Source: Gammaproteobacteria bacterium (lineage in GTDB: Bacteria > Pseudomonadota > Gammaproteobacteria > Chromatiales > Chromatiaceae). Taken from it: DNA of 12,622 bases. Made by a program: the position numbers and the translations under genes. The notes under the pieces were generated by a model. It worked only from the letters and a program-made list of their open reading frames with translations, made no database searches and was not told the DNA's origin. The stretch covers positions 1-12,622 of the forward strand of contig DAOUQU010000019.1 of assembly GCA_030625445.1 (NCBI GenBank). Direction: 5' to 3'. Below are positions 1 through 6,622 of the stretch, piece after piece. Position 1 is the stretch's first letter. Each line of letters starts with the position of its first letter.

Positions 1-1038
1 ATCGACAAGGCGGATATCCGTGCGGTCTATCACTACAACCTGCCCAAGAGCCTGGAAAACTACTCCCAGGAGATTGGCCGCGCCGGGCGTGACGGCGCTG
101 CTTCAGTGTGCCAGATGCTGGCCTGCCCGGACGACCTGAACGTGCTGGAAAATTTCGTCTATGGCGACACTCCGGACAGAACAGCCTTATATGGCCTGAT
201 CACCGAGCTGTTCGCCCAGGAGCAGCACTTCGACGTCAGTCTCTATAGCCTCTCTTTCCAGCATGACATTCGCCACCTGGTGTTGCGCACGCTGCTGACC
301 TACCTGGAACTGGATGGCTATCTGCAGGGCGGCACCCCCTTCTACTCTGACTACAAATTCAAACCCCTGAAAAGCTCGACCGAAATTCTCTCCCGTTTCG
401 AGGGGGAGCGGCGTCATTTCCTTGCCGGCCTGTTTCGTCAGGCGGTAAAGAGTAGAGTCTGGTTCACGATTGATCCGGCCGAAGCTGCCTCGGAGCTGCA
501 AACTACCCGTGACAGGATCATACAGGCGCTTGATTGGCTGGGGGAGCAGCAGTTGCTGGAGGTAAAGGTCGCCGGCATACGCCTGCGTTTTCAGCTTATG
601 CGGCAACCGGACTCCATCGACGTCCTGGTCGATGAACTCTACCAGCGCATCATCAAGCGGGAGGAGGCGGAGATTCATCGTCTGCAACAGGTCGTGGAGC
701 TGATCACCATGGATGGCTGTCAGAGCAACGCCCTGGCAAGCCATTTCGGCGAACAGCGCGAAGCCCCCTGCGGTCATTGCAGCTGGTGCCGACACGGCAA
801 AAGCGAACTGCCGCCCCGCCGTGCGCAAACGATCAGTGACGCAGTGTGGCAGGAGGTCGAAATCGCCAGGCGGGAGCATGCAGAGCTACTCGAACAACCG
901 CGCATATTGAGCCGTTTCCTGTGCGGCATCACTTCGCCACGCATGAGCCGCAACAAACTGACCAGCCACCCTCTGTTTGGCAGCCTGGAGAGTGTTTCCT
1001 TCAAGAAAGTGCTGGGCCGGGCGCAAAGTGATAAGTGA
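1..1038 (+). CDS. RecQ-family ATP-dependent DNA helicase, C-terminal part (5' truncated)
   Basis: Frame 1 is open from base 1, so the start and helicase motifs I to V lie outside the window; 345 residues remain. RecQ proteins are 3'-5' DNA helicases of recombination and repair. Helicase motif VI is at fragment residues 23-32 (QEIGRAGRDG), preceded by the RecQ-typical YNLPKSLENYSQ. A zinc-binding Cys4 set is visible at C240, C257, C260 and C263 (DGC ... APCGHCSWC). It lies about 207 residues after motif VI, against about 50 in E. coli RecQ as I recall it. The stretch between (about residues 90-200) looks like winged-helix material, for example around RTLLTYLELDGYLQ and the helix pair near residues 161-190. 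No HRDC domain is evident at the C-terminus; the tail instead has an FLCGITSPRMSRNKLTSHP-type segment. The codon at 106 (GTG) is internal, not a start. A uracil-DNA glycosylase gene follows 48 bp later. Confidence 0.9.
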   Translation: MDKADIRAVYHYNLPKSLENYSQEIGRAGRDGAASVCQMLACPDDLNVLENFVYGDTPDRTALYGLITELFAQEQHFDVSLYSLSFQHDIRHLVLRTLLTYLELDGYLQGGTPFYSDYKFKPLKSSTEILSRFEGERRHFLAGLFRQAVKSRVWFTIDPAEAASELQTTRDRIIQALDWLGEQQLLEVKVAGIRLRFQLMRQPDSIDVLVDELYQRIIKREEAEIHRLQQVVELITMDGCQSNALASHFGEQREAPCGHCSWCRHGKSELPPRRAQTISDAVWQEVEIARREHAELLEQPRILSRFLCGITSPRMSRNKLTSHPLFGSLESVSFKKVLGRAQSDK

Positions 1039-1086
1039 AGCAAAGCGAGAAAAACCTCTCATTGACTTTTTTAACGACCGTGACGC

Positions 1087-1710
1087 ATGACAAATACTGA
1101 GCAAATGATACGGCAGCATCAGGATGAACTGTGCGCCTGCTGTGCTTGTCCGAACATGATTCCGCCTGTGGTGGTCGGCTCGGCAGTGGTATCGCCGGTT
1201 ATCTCTATCGGCCAGGCTCCGGGAGATCGGGAAGGACCGGCGGGAAAGCCATTCGCGTGGACGGCGGGTAAAACCCTTTTCAAATGGTTTGAATCCATTG
1301 GCGTTGATGAAGAACTGTATCGCAGCCATGTCTATATGGCAGCGGTGTGCCGTTGCTTTCCGGGGAAAAACCCCAAGGGAGGCGATCGTGTACCGTCCAG
1401 GGTGGAGATCAATCATTGCCGAAACTGGCTCGACAAGGAGTTAGAAATTTTGCAGCCGCAGTTACTGATTCCTATCGGCAAGCTGGCCATCGCCCAGCTG
1501 ATAACAGTCAAAAAACTGGTTGATGTGGTGGGAGAGATTCACACTCTCACTTTGCAGGAGAGAAAAGTGGATATAATCGCATTGCCACATCCATCCGGTC
1601 TCTCAACCTGGCATAGAACCGAACCCGGCAAAACCTTGTTGAACCAGGCTCTACAGTTAATAAAAAACCACCCGGCATGGCAGCAGACGTTTGCTGCGCG
1701 ACTGAAGTAA
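1087..1710 (+). CDS. Uracil-DNA glycosylase superfamily protein, family 4/5-like, probable Fe-S
   Basis: This 207-residue protein fits the single-domain size of the UDG superfamily. These enzymes cut the N-glycosidic bond of uracil in DNA to start base-excision repair in the cytoplasm. Motif I is at residues 42-56 (GQAPGDREGPAGKPF), matching the GEAPG...G.PF signature of family 4. The second active-site motif is at 168-173 (HPSGLS), nearer the HPSxLS form of family 5. Cysteines at 16/18/19/21, 88/90 and 111 are spaced as in the four-cysteine 4Fe-4S cluster of these families; which of the N-terminal cysteines bind cannot be decided by eye. D47 replaces the Q/E often seen after GxAPG. The ATG at 1087 has no clear Shine-Dalgarno, and the short gap to recQ suggests co-transcription. 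Family membership is firm; the exact subfamily and substrate range are not. Confidence 0.88.
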   Translation: MTNTEQMIRQHQDELCACCACPNMIPPVVVGSAVVSPVISIGQAPGDREGPAGKPFAWTAGKTLFKWFESIGVDEELYRSHVYMAAVCRCFPGKNPKGGDRVPSRVEINHCRNWLDKELEILQPQLLIPIGKLAIAQLITVKKLVDVVGEIHTLTLQERKVDIIALPHPSGLSTWHRTEPGKTLLNQALQLIKNHPAWQQTFAARLK

Positions 1711-1999
1711 AGGAAGCTCTGAATTCATCGATGGAATAGGGATTCGAAAGATGGGCAAATAGAATATTTTTTGCTTCTCGACCACACCATGCATTAACTG
1801 CCCATAGGATGTGTTGAGTGAAACGAAGCGCATCATTTTGGCGCAGATATTGATGCGCCTCGTACCTCGACACATCCTATGCGGATTCAAGCACACCGGG
1901 TTATTGGTAGGTTACCTGAAAATCAAGTAGCAGATTGATGTAGCAGGGATATGCGCACCTAACCCAACATAAGCTGTTGGTAACACATGCATCGCCATA
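1711..1999. other. Non-coding interval between convergent units, carrying a palindrome
   Basis: This 289-bp gap separates the UDG gene (plus) from the ankyrin-repeat gene (minus). Open frames on the minus strand here (1547-1873 and 1657-1896) run into the UDG coding sequence or the palindrome and show no family resemblance. The only structured element seen is the hyphenated palindrome at 1803-1881. No convincing U-tract terminator was found. Confidence 0.6.
1803..1881. repeat. 79-bp hyphenated palindrome (REP/MITE-like)
   Basis: The left arm is 1803-1835 and the right arm 1851-1881, with a 15-nt centre. The arms begin and end with a perfect 12-bp match (cataggatgtgt and its complement), keep a perfect 8-bp inner match (gcgcatca), and pair at about 27 positions overall with one 2-nt gap. 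The motif resembles the GTAGGATGTGTTGAGCGAAG-type palindromes that recur in gammaproteobacterial intergenic regions; this is from memory, not a search. It sits between two converging genes, so it could also act as a transcript-end hairpin. No transposase is nearby. Confidence 0.75.
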
Positions 2000-2941
2000 T
2001 TATTGAAACAAAGCGATGATCTCTTGTTTACCTTGCTCTTCAGCAATCTGTTGAGCGGTTTTCTCCTCGGTATTTTTCACCGTTTTATCAGCGCCGCTTG
2101 CCAGCAGGTAAGAGGTTATTCCAGCATTGCCTGCTGTTACAGCCGCCATCAGTGGTGTAGAGCCGTCCTGATCCTGCAGATTGATGTTTGCATGCTGCCC
2201 GACAAGATATTTAACAACATCGAGGTTGCCGCTTTCAACAGCATAGTGAAGGGCTGCGGCGCCAAAATTATCCTGAAAATTGATGTTTTTTACCTTGGGC
2301 AGCAGGAGCCCTATCACTTCATGCTGTTTTTTGTCGATGGCCACCATCAATGGCGTCAGCCCCGCATTGTTGGGGACGCATGGAGCAACCTGGTTGCTGT
2401 AGTGAAACAGGGTTTTCACGACATCGGGATGTCCCGCTGTAATCGCATGCATCAGGGCCGAATTGCCTTTTCGGTCAGAAGAGCGAACGTCTGCGCCAAA
2501 TTCCAGCAGTTGGGCGGCGATGATGTCATCCCCTCTTTTTGCAGCGATCATCAGTGAATCGTACCCCACCCGGGTGCGATCATGCACATTGGCGCCCAGC
2601 TCGATCAGTAGAGCGGTGATTTGAGCATGTCCATTTTCAGCAGCAAAGGTAAGCGCCGTTTCCCCGGTTTTGGTTCTGGCATTGACTTCTGCACCATGAG
2701 AGAGCAGCATGGAGACTATGTTCGTGTTGCCCGACTCTGCGGCAAACATCAGTGGTCTTTTTCCAAATTTGCCCGGCGCATCAATATTGGCGCCTTTGCT
2801 GATCAATTCACCAAGCTGGTCTACGGTTCCTCCCGATGCAACATCACGAAGCTGTTGATCCAGCGAACTATCCGCCCACACTGTTGCGCTTATCAATAGG
2901 GATACAATCAGTGCTGTTAACAGCTTTGTATAATCTGGCAT
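2000..2941 (-). CDS. Exported ankyrin-repeat protein
   Basis: This 313-residue protein has a signal peptide followed by about eight ankyrin repeats, helix-loop-helix units that bind other proteins. Residues 1-23 form a signal peptide ending TVWA, with likely cleavage before DSS. Repeats then follow to the C-terminus, with typical TPLM.A...G...V...LL..GA.. patterns such as RPLMFAAESGNTNIVSMLL and STPLMAAVTAGNAGITSYLL. The repeat containing SNQVAPCVPNNAG is irregular and slightly longer. I chose the ATG at 2939-2941 because GAGG lies 6 nt upstream. An in-frame ATG at 2972-2974 would add 11 residues but has only a purine run directly against it. The gene lies just downstream of the cytochrome c gene on the same strand, so the two are probably co-transcribed. 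A periplasmic partner or chaperone role for the cytochrome is an inference. Ankyrin proteins beside catalase genes in Pseudomonas (AnkB) are a loose parallel. Confidence 0.88.
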   Translation of the reverse strand: MPDYTKLLTALIVSLLISATVWADSSLDQQLRDVASGGTVDQLGELISKGANIDAPGKFGKRPLMFAAESGNTNIVSMLLSHGAEVNARTKTGETALTFAAENGHAQITALLIELGANVHDRTRVGYDSLMIAAKRGDDIIAAQLLEFGADVRSSDRKGNSALMHAITAGHPDVVKTLFHYSNQVAPCVPNNAGLTPLMVAIDKKQHEVIGLLLPKVKNINFQDNFGAAALHYAVESGNLDVVKYLVGQHANINLQDQDGSTPLMAAVTAGNAGITSYLLASGADKTVKNTEEKTAQQIAEEQGKQEIIALFQ

Positions 2942-2947
2942 GCTAAA

Positions 2948-2954
2948 CCTCTTT
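2948..2954 (-). promoter_or_regulatory. Ribosome binding site deciding the ankyrin start
   Basis: AAAGAGG on the minus strand is separated by 6 nt from the ATG at 2941. It favours this start over the upstream ATG at 2974, where AAGAAG touches the start codon with no spacer. Confidence 0.6.
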
Positions 2955-2999
2955 GAGATATTACTATGAGTCATCTTCTTGTATTGATTCGTCTGTTTC

Positions 3000-3782
3000 T
3001 TATTGTTGAGCTTTGGGCGCTGTCACAAAGCCAGGCCTGAAATCGGGGTTTTTTTGCTCTATATGATCCGCAAGCATCCCTTTATCCGGCTGCAAGCGGG
3101 AGACATAGTCGGCAATGACTTCAAGATCATCCTGACTGAATTTTTTGAATTGCTTGACCATCTCTTTGTCAGCATTTCTGCGCTTGCCCATTTTCACCCA
3201 CTCCATTTGTCGCAGCACGTACTGGAAATGTTGCCCGTGAATACGCGGGTAGAACTCTTTTGCGTCACCTTCACCGTTTTCACCGTGACACTCTTTGCAC
3301 TCTTCATCGTAGAGTTTTTTGCCCTCTTCAAGCCGCATGCCGGAGCCGATACTGTTATTGGGAACCATCAGCAGCTGTTCAATATAGGCGGACAAATCAG
3401 CCAATGCCTGCGGACCCAGAAAAAACAGGGGGTCTGTAAAAGGTATCATGGTGGGGTTGTCTCTATTACCCTTCTGGATATCGGCCAGCTGCTTCAGTAT
3501 CACGCTTTGATGCTGTCCTGCAATTTGCGGGAAGCGGCCATTTGGCGAGCCCCACCCCTCCGGCGTGTGACAGATCGCACAGTTGTAGTAGAGCATTCTT
3601 CCTTTTTGAAGGTCAGGCTCTGCCTGGAGTGCAATTTCAACGAACTCATCAACTTTTTTTGGTTCGGCATAGGCGACTGCAGTAACAAGCAGAGCCAGAC
3701 TCATGCCTATAGCCATTATAATATAAGGATGAGAGGTTGCGTTACCAAGGGTCCGGAACGGTGAATAGATCATATGCATCAA
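3000..3782 (-). CDS. Diheme cytochrome c, c4/c553-like, periplasmic
   Basis: This 260-residue protein holds two class-I cytochrome c domains in tandem and would act as a periplasmic electron carrier between respiratory complexes. Heme-binding motifs are CAICH at 68-72 and CKECH at 162-166. Probable sixth ligands are M112 (in NPTMIPF) and M208 (in ADKEMVK). The two halves also share the GQH...VL.Q pattern (about 89-98 and 183-192), as expected of a duplicated c4-type fold. A hydrophobic segment at about 21-39 ends AYA before EPKK, indicating a signal peptide. The start is uncertain: no Shine-Dalgarno precedes ATG 3782 or ATG 3776, and M23 would leave only a short n-region. A sigma70-like promoter lies upstream at 3845-3873, and the ankyrin gene follows about 58 bp downstream. 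The tail after residue 232 is extended. The redox partner is unknown. Confidence 0.9.
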   Translation of the reverse strand: MMHMIYSPFRTLGNATSHPYIIMAIGMSLALLVTAVAYAEPKKVDEFVEIALQAEPDLQKGRMLYYNCAICHTPEGWGSPNGRFPQIAGQHQSVILKQLADIQKGNRDNPTMIPFTDPLFFLGPQALADLSAYIEQLLMVPNNSIGSGMRLEEGKKLYDEECKECHGENGEGDAKEFYPRIHGQHFQYVLRQMEWVKMGKRRNADKEMVKQFKKFSQDDLEVIADYVSRLQPDKGMLADHIEQKNPDFRPGFVTAPKAQQ

Positions 3783-3844
3783 GTATTTGAATGACTGGGA
3801 AATTTCAGCACGAATCGCTTTGCAATTCGTTCAGAGATTCATGC

Positions 3845-3873
3845 ATTAACACCGCTACCCATAATTTTGTCAA
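3845..3873 (-). promoter_or_regulatory. Sigma70-like promoter for the cytochrome c/ankyrin unit
   Basis: On the minus strand the -35 box is a perfect TTGACA (3868-3873). After a 17-nt spacer the -10 box is GTTAAT (3845-3850), matching TATAAT at four of six positions. Transcription would start near 3838 and leave a leader of about 56 nt. This is sequence evidence only. Confidence 0.5.
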
Positions 3874-4105
3874 GGTATTTGAGAGAATAAACCCTCTTTC
3901 CCGCAAAGTCTACCGTTGCTGAAGCATTGTTTTCCGCACCCTGAAATCCCTGCTACCTGCGTTGCTTCGAATTCGCTGCCCGATCTGGGTGCATCGAAGA
4001 GTCTTTGAAATTCGTATCTTTAACAAACTTCAAGCTTCTGGTAATCTTCTTTTCTCAATGATATCTAAAAAGCTTGCTCTTTCAAGAACGAAGAATCAAA
4101 GAAAT

Positions 4106-4110
4106 GGGAG
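4106..4110 (+). promoter_or_regulatory. Ribosome binding site suggesting a TTG start for the porin
   Basis: GGGAG at 4106-4110 lies 7 nt before an in-frame TTG at 4118-4120. Neither the ATG at 4058 nor the TTG at 3962 has a comparable site, so this decides the start proposed here. Confidence 0.4.
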
Positions 4111-4117
4111 AAAAATT

Positions 4118-5476
4118 TTGAGATCAACTTTCACATCTCATTCAAATAATGGACCTGTTAGACGTCAGCAAGGGATAATCAGCAATCGCCGCTATCGACT
4201 TGCCGGCCCCCTTATCCTTGCAATTCTGCAAGTCTGTCAGGTTGCCCAGGCGGAAGAAGCCGACACCAACAAATTCACTATCTCGGGCGACTTCAGAGCC
4301 GGCTGGCTTAACTATGACTACAGCAACCCGGACGGTCTCCCAACCATCAACAAGGGCCACAAGGACTCGCAGGGGTTTTATATTACCCCGAAAATTTCCC
4401 TGAATACTCCTGTCTACTACGGGTTTTCCGGCAAGGTTACCGTAGCAGGCGCTACCGATTTCGGCATCAACAGCGAAGACAAGCAGAGCCGGCTGTTCGT
4501 CTTCGACGGGGTTGAGAAAAAATCCTTTGCCATCCTGCAGGAGCTGTTCATTGAATACAATACCGAAGAGCACCACCTGCTGGTCGGACGCAACGAAATC
4601 TATACTCCGATGATCGAGCATGACGACTACTACATGCTGGCCAACAGCTTCGGCGTCGCCTCCTATAAAAACACATCGTTCGACAATATCGGCATTCATG
4701 CCGGCTACTTCTACGACATGGCAGGCGTGTGGGACAGCGGCGCCAACGGCACCGAGTTTCACACCATGTCCGACGCCAGCTTCGTACCGCAGATCAACAA
4801 AGATGAAGCAGGCGATGAGGGCGTCTACTTTGCCTCGGTAGACTACGACAACGATGTCCATCACGCCCAGCTGTGGAACTACTACGCACCTGATCTCTAC
4901 AACACCCTGTTCGCACAGTACAACTACAGGATGCAGACCGAGGGAGTCGGGCATGACTTCGGCGTCCAGTTCATTGACTTTTCACAGGTTGGAAATCTGA
5001 AAAGCAGCGATACTGAAATCGACTACAACATTATTTCACTCAAATACGACGCCGCCTTCGAAAACGGCTGGTCGCTGGCTACCGGAGCCGCAAAATACAG
5101 CGACGGCGACGGCCAGGGATCGACCCTGGGAGCATGGGGCGGCTACCCCTACTTCGCCAATGGCATGATTTTCCACTTTTTCGAGGCCGGTTCGCTGCGC
5201 GATGCATCCTCCTTCAAGATCCAGGGCGGCTACGACTTCTCGAAAACACTGAACACCAATCTCGCCCTGAATGTCCGCTATACCTATTTCAATCTGAATT
5301 CCAACTACTCGATCAGTTCAGACGACAGACCTCAGGATGACATGCAGTTGATCGGCGTACAGCTGAAGCACACTTTTCTTGAGGACGGCTACTTTGCCGC
5401 CACATTCGAGCACGTCAATCTCGACAACGAAGATCCGATCTGGGCGCTGCGCCTGATCGGCGGATACAGGTTCTGA
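4118..5476 (+). CDS. OprD-like outer-membrane porin
   Basis: The predicted 452-residue protein is an outer-membrane beta-barrel that would let small solutes into the periplasm. A long basic leader is followed by a hydrophobic stretch (RLAGPLILAILQVCQVAQA) that ends AQA before EEADTNKF, so mature protein starts near residue 46. The mature part alternates aromatic and polar residues in strand-like blocks: GDFRAGWLNYDY near the start, HHLLVGRNEIYTPM in the middle, and a final strand ending GGYRF with the C-terminal Phe recognised by the Bam machinery. The length and the early SQGFYITPKISLNTP and GRNEIYTP segments resemble OprD-family porins of respiratory proteobacteria. The start is uncertain: TTG 4118 is chosen for its ribosome binding site, with ATG 4058 or TTG 3962 as alternatives. 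The glutaminase gene follows after 53 bp. OprD porins often take amino acids, but the substrate here is not shown. Confidence 0.8.
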   Translation: MRSTFTSHSNNGPVRRQQGIISNRRYRLAGPLILAILQVCQVAQAEEADTNKFTISGDFRAGWLNYDYSNPDGLPTINKGHKDSQGFYITPKISLNTPVYYGFSGKVTVAGATDFGINSEDKQSRLFVFDGVEKKSFAILQELFIEYNTEEHHLLVGRNEIYTPMIEHDDYYMLANSFGVASYKNTSFDNIGIHAGYFYDMAGVWDSGANGTEFHTMSDASFVPQINKDEAGDEGVYFASVDYDNDVHHAQLWNYYAPDLYNTLFAQYNYRMQTEGVGHDFGVQFIDFSQVGNLKSSDTEIDYNIISLKYDAAFENGWSLATGAAKYSDGDGQGSTLGAWGGYPYFANGMIFHFFEAGSLRDASSFKIQGGYDFSKTLNTNLALNVRYTYFNLNSNYSISSDDRPQDDMQLIGVQLKHTFLEDGYFAATFEHVNLDNEDPIWALRLIGGYRF

Positions 5477-5529
5477 GAGAGACACCATACAACAGGCAAA
5501 ACGCAATAAACCACTAGGAGAACAACACC

Positions 5530-6564
5530 ATGCAATCCATCAAACAGAAACTCTCACACACAACGATGGCGCTCGCCATTTCTGCCGGCGCACTCTTTTC
5601 GCAGGCGGCCTCAGCACTGGATACAGCACCGACGCTGGAACCGGCAAAGATCGAGGCGGCGCTGCAGGCTGCCTACGACAAGTACAAAGGACTTGAAGAG
5701 GGAGCCAATGCTGACTACATTCCGGTGCTCGCCGCCGTCGATTCCAACATTTTCGGCATCACCCTGGTAACCACCGACGGCAAGGTCTACTCGGTCGGCG
5801 ACATCGATTCAGTTGTCTCCATCCAGTCGATCTCAAAAGTTTTCACCATGGCCCGCGTCATGGAAGAGTCAGGCATCGACTCTATCGCCGACAACATGGG
5901 CGTCGATGCCACCGGCCAGGTCTTCAACTCCATCACCGCCATCGAACAGTACAAGGGTAAGGAGATGAACGCCATGGTCAACCCCGGCGCCATTACGGCG
6001 ACCAGCATGATCAAGGGCGCCAACGGCGACGAGGTGTGGAAAACAATCATCAAAACCTACAGTGATTTTGCAGGCCGTGATCTGAGCGTCGACGAGGAGG
6101 TTTACAAATCAGAGGCGGACACCAATCAGCGCAACCAGGCGCTGGCAAAGCTGATGGCCGCCTATGGCCGTATCGAGGGTGATGCCCTCGAGGCAACCGA
6201 TATCTATACGCGCCAGTGTTCAGTCGCGGTAAACACCAAAGATCTCGCCACCATGGCGGCGACGCTCGCCAATAGCGGTGTCAACCCGGTTACCGGAAAA
6301 AAGGTGGTCAGCTCCGAAAATGTCCCGGAGATCCTGGCGGTGATGGCAACCGCAGGACTCTATGACGACTCCGGCAAGTGGCTCTACAAGACCGGTCTGC
6401 CTGCCAAGAGCGGTGTCGGCGGAGGCATCCTCGCCGTTTCGCCGGGCAAGTTCGGTATCGCGGCAATCTCACCTCCACTGGACGCTGCCGGCAACAGTGT
6501 GCGTGCGCAAAAAGCGATTGCGGATATCTCCAATGCCCTGGGCGGCAATCCGTATGGTCAGTAG
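5530..6564 (+). CDS. glsA: Type-A glutaminase with a signal peptide (predicted periplasmic)
   Basis: This 344-residue enzyme would hydrolyse L-glutamine to L-glutamate and ammonia, using the serine beta-lactamase-like fold of the glutaminase A family. The catalytic S-x-x-K is S100/K103 in QSISK. Other conserved positions are N151 (MVNPGAI), E195 and N202 (KSEADTNQRN), Y226 (DIYTRQCS), Y278 (GLYDD) and V296 (KSGVGGG). Set against the E. coli YbaS active-site positions as I recall them (66, 117, 161, 168, 192, 244, 262), all seven are displaced by exactly 34, so the catalytic core is colinear and intact. The extra N-terminal length is a signal peptide: basic start, hydrophobic ALAISAGALFSQ, then AASA before LDTAPT. 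Family members are usually cytoplasmic, so export is unusual. AGGAG sits 9 nt before the ATG. The porin 53 bp upstream suggests one operon. The enzyme call is firm; periplasmic location is predicted. Confidence 0.93.
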   Translation: MQSIKQKLSHTTMALAISAGALFSQAASALDTAPTLEPAKIEAALQAAYDKYKGLEEGANADYIPVLAAVDSNIFGITLVTTDGKVYSVGDIDSVVSIQSISKVFTMARVMEESGIDSIADNMGVDATGQVFNSITAIEQYKGKEMNAMVNPGAITATSMIKGANGDEVWKTIIKTYSDFAGRDLSVDEEVYKSEADTNQRNQALAKLMAAYGRIEGDALEATDIYTRQCSVAVNTKDLATMAATLANSGVNPVTGKKVVSSENVPEILAVMATAGLYDDSGKWLYKTGLPAKSGVGGGILAVSPGKFGIAAISPPLDAAGNSVRAQKAIADISNALGGNPYGQ

Positions 6565-6570
6565 TTCACT

Positions 6571-6593
6571 CCCCTCCCCCTCAGGGGAGAGGG
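6571..6593. terminator. GC-rich imperfect hairpin between converging genes
   Basis: A C-rich run (6571-6581) is followed by a G-rich run (6583-6593) that pairs imperfectly with it. It lies 6 bp after the glutaminase stop and about 30 bp from the stop of the opposing transporter gene. There is no U-tract, so factor-independent termination is doubtful. The sequence also resembles the CCCTCTCCC/GGGAGAGGG repeats common between proteobacterial genes. Confidence 0.4.
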
Positions 6594-6622
6594 TTAGGGG
6601 GCATTGAAAAAGGATCTATTGT

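Larger units (their letters stand above)
3783..4117. other. AT-rich divergent intergenic region
   Basis: This 335-bp interval separates the minus-strand cytochrome gene from the plus-strand porin. It is visibly richer in A and T than the coding DNA on either side. It holds the promoter at 3845-3873 and a short perfect inverted repeat (acgaat / attcgt, 3810-3830, 9-nt loop). The porin frame stays open back to a TTG at 3962, but the codons there look non-coding (basic, no domain). No convincing plus-strand promoter for the porin was found. Confidence 0.5.

Noticed and set aside
187..879. 230-residue minus-strand open frame inside the recQ region
   Set aside because: It is antisense to a frame with clear RecQ motif VI and zinc cysteines, and its translation shows no family features.
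2003..2557. 184-residue plus-strand frame opposite the ankyrin gene
   Set aside because: The minus strand shows regular ankyrin repeats; the plus frame is an antisense product of those repeats.
4142..4954. 270-residue minus-strand open frame opposite the porin
   Set aside because: Its valine-rich translation comes from the complement of the porin's aromatic and acidic codons; the plus strand has the porin features.
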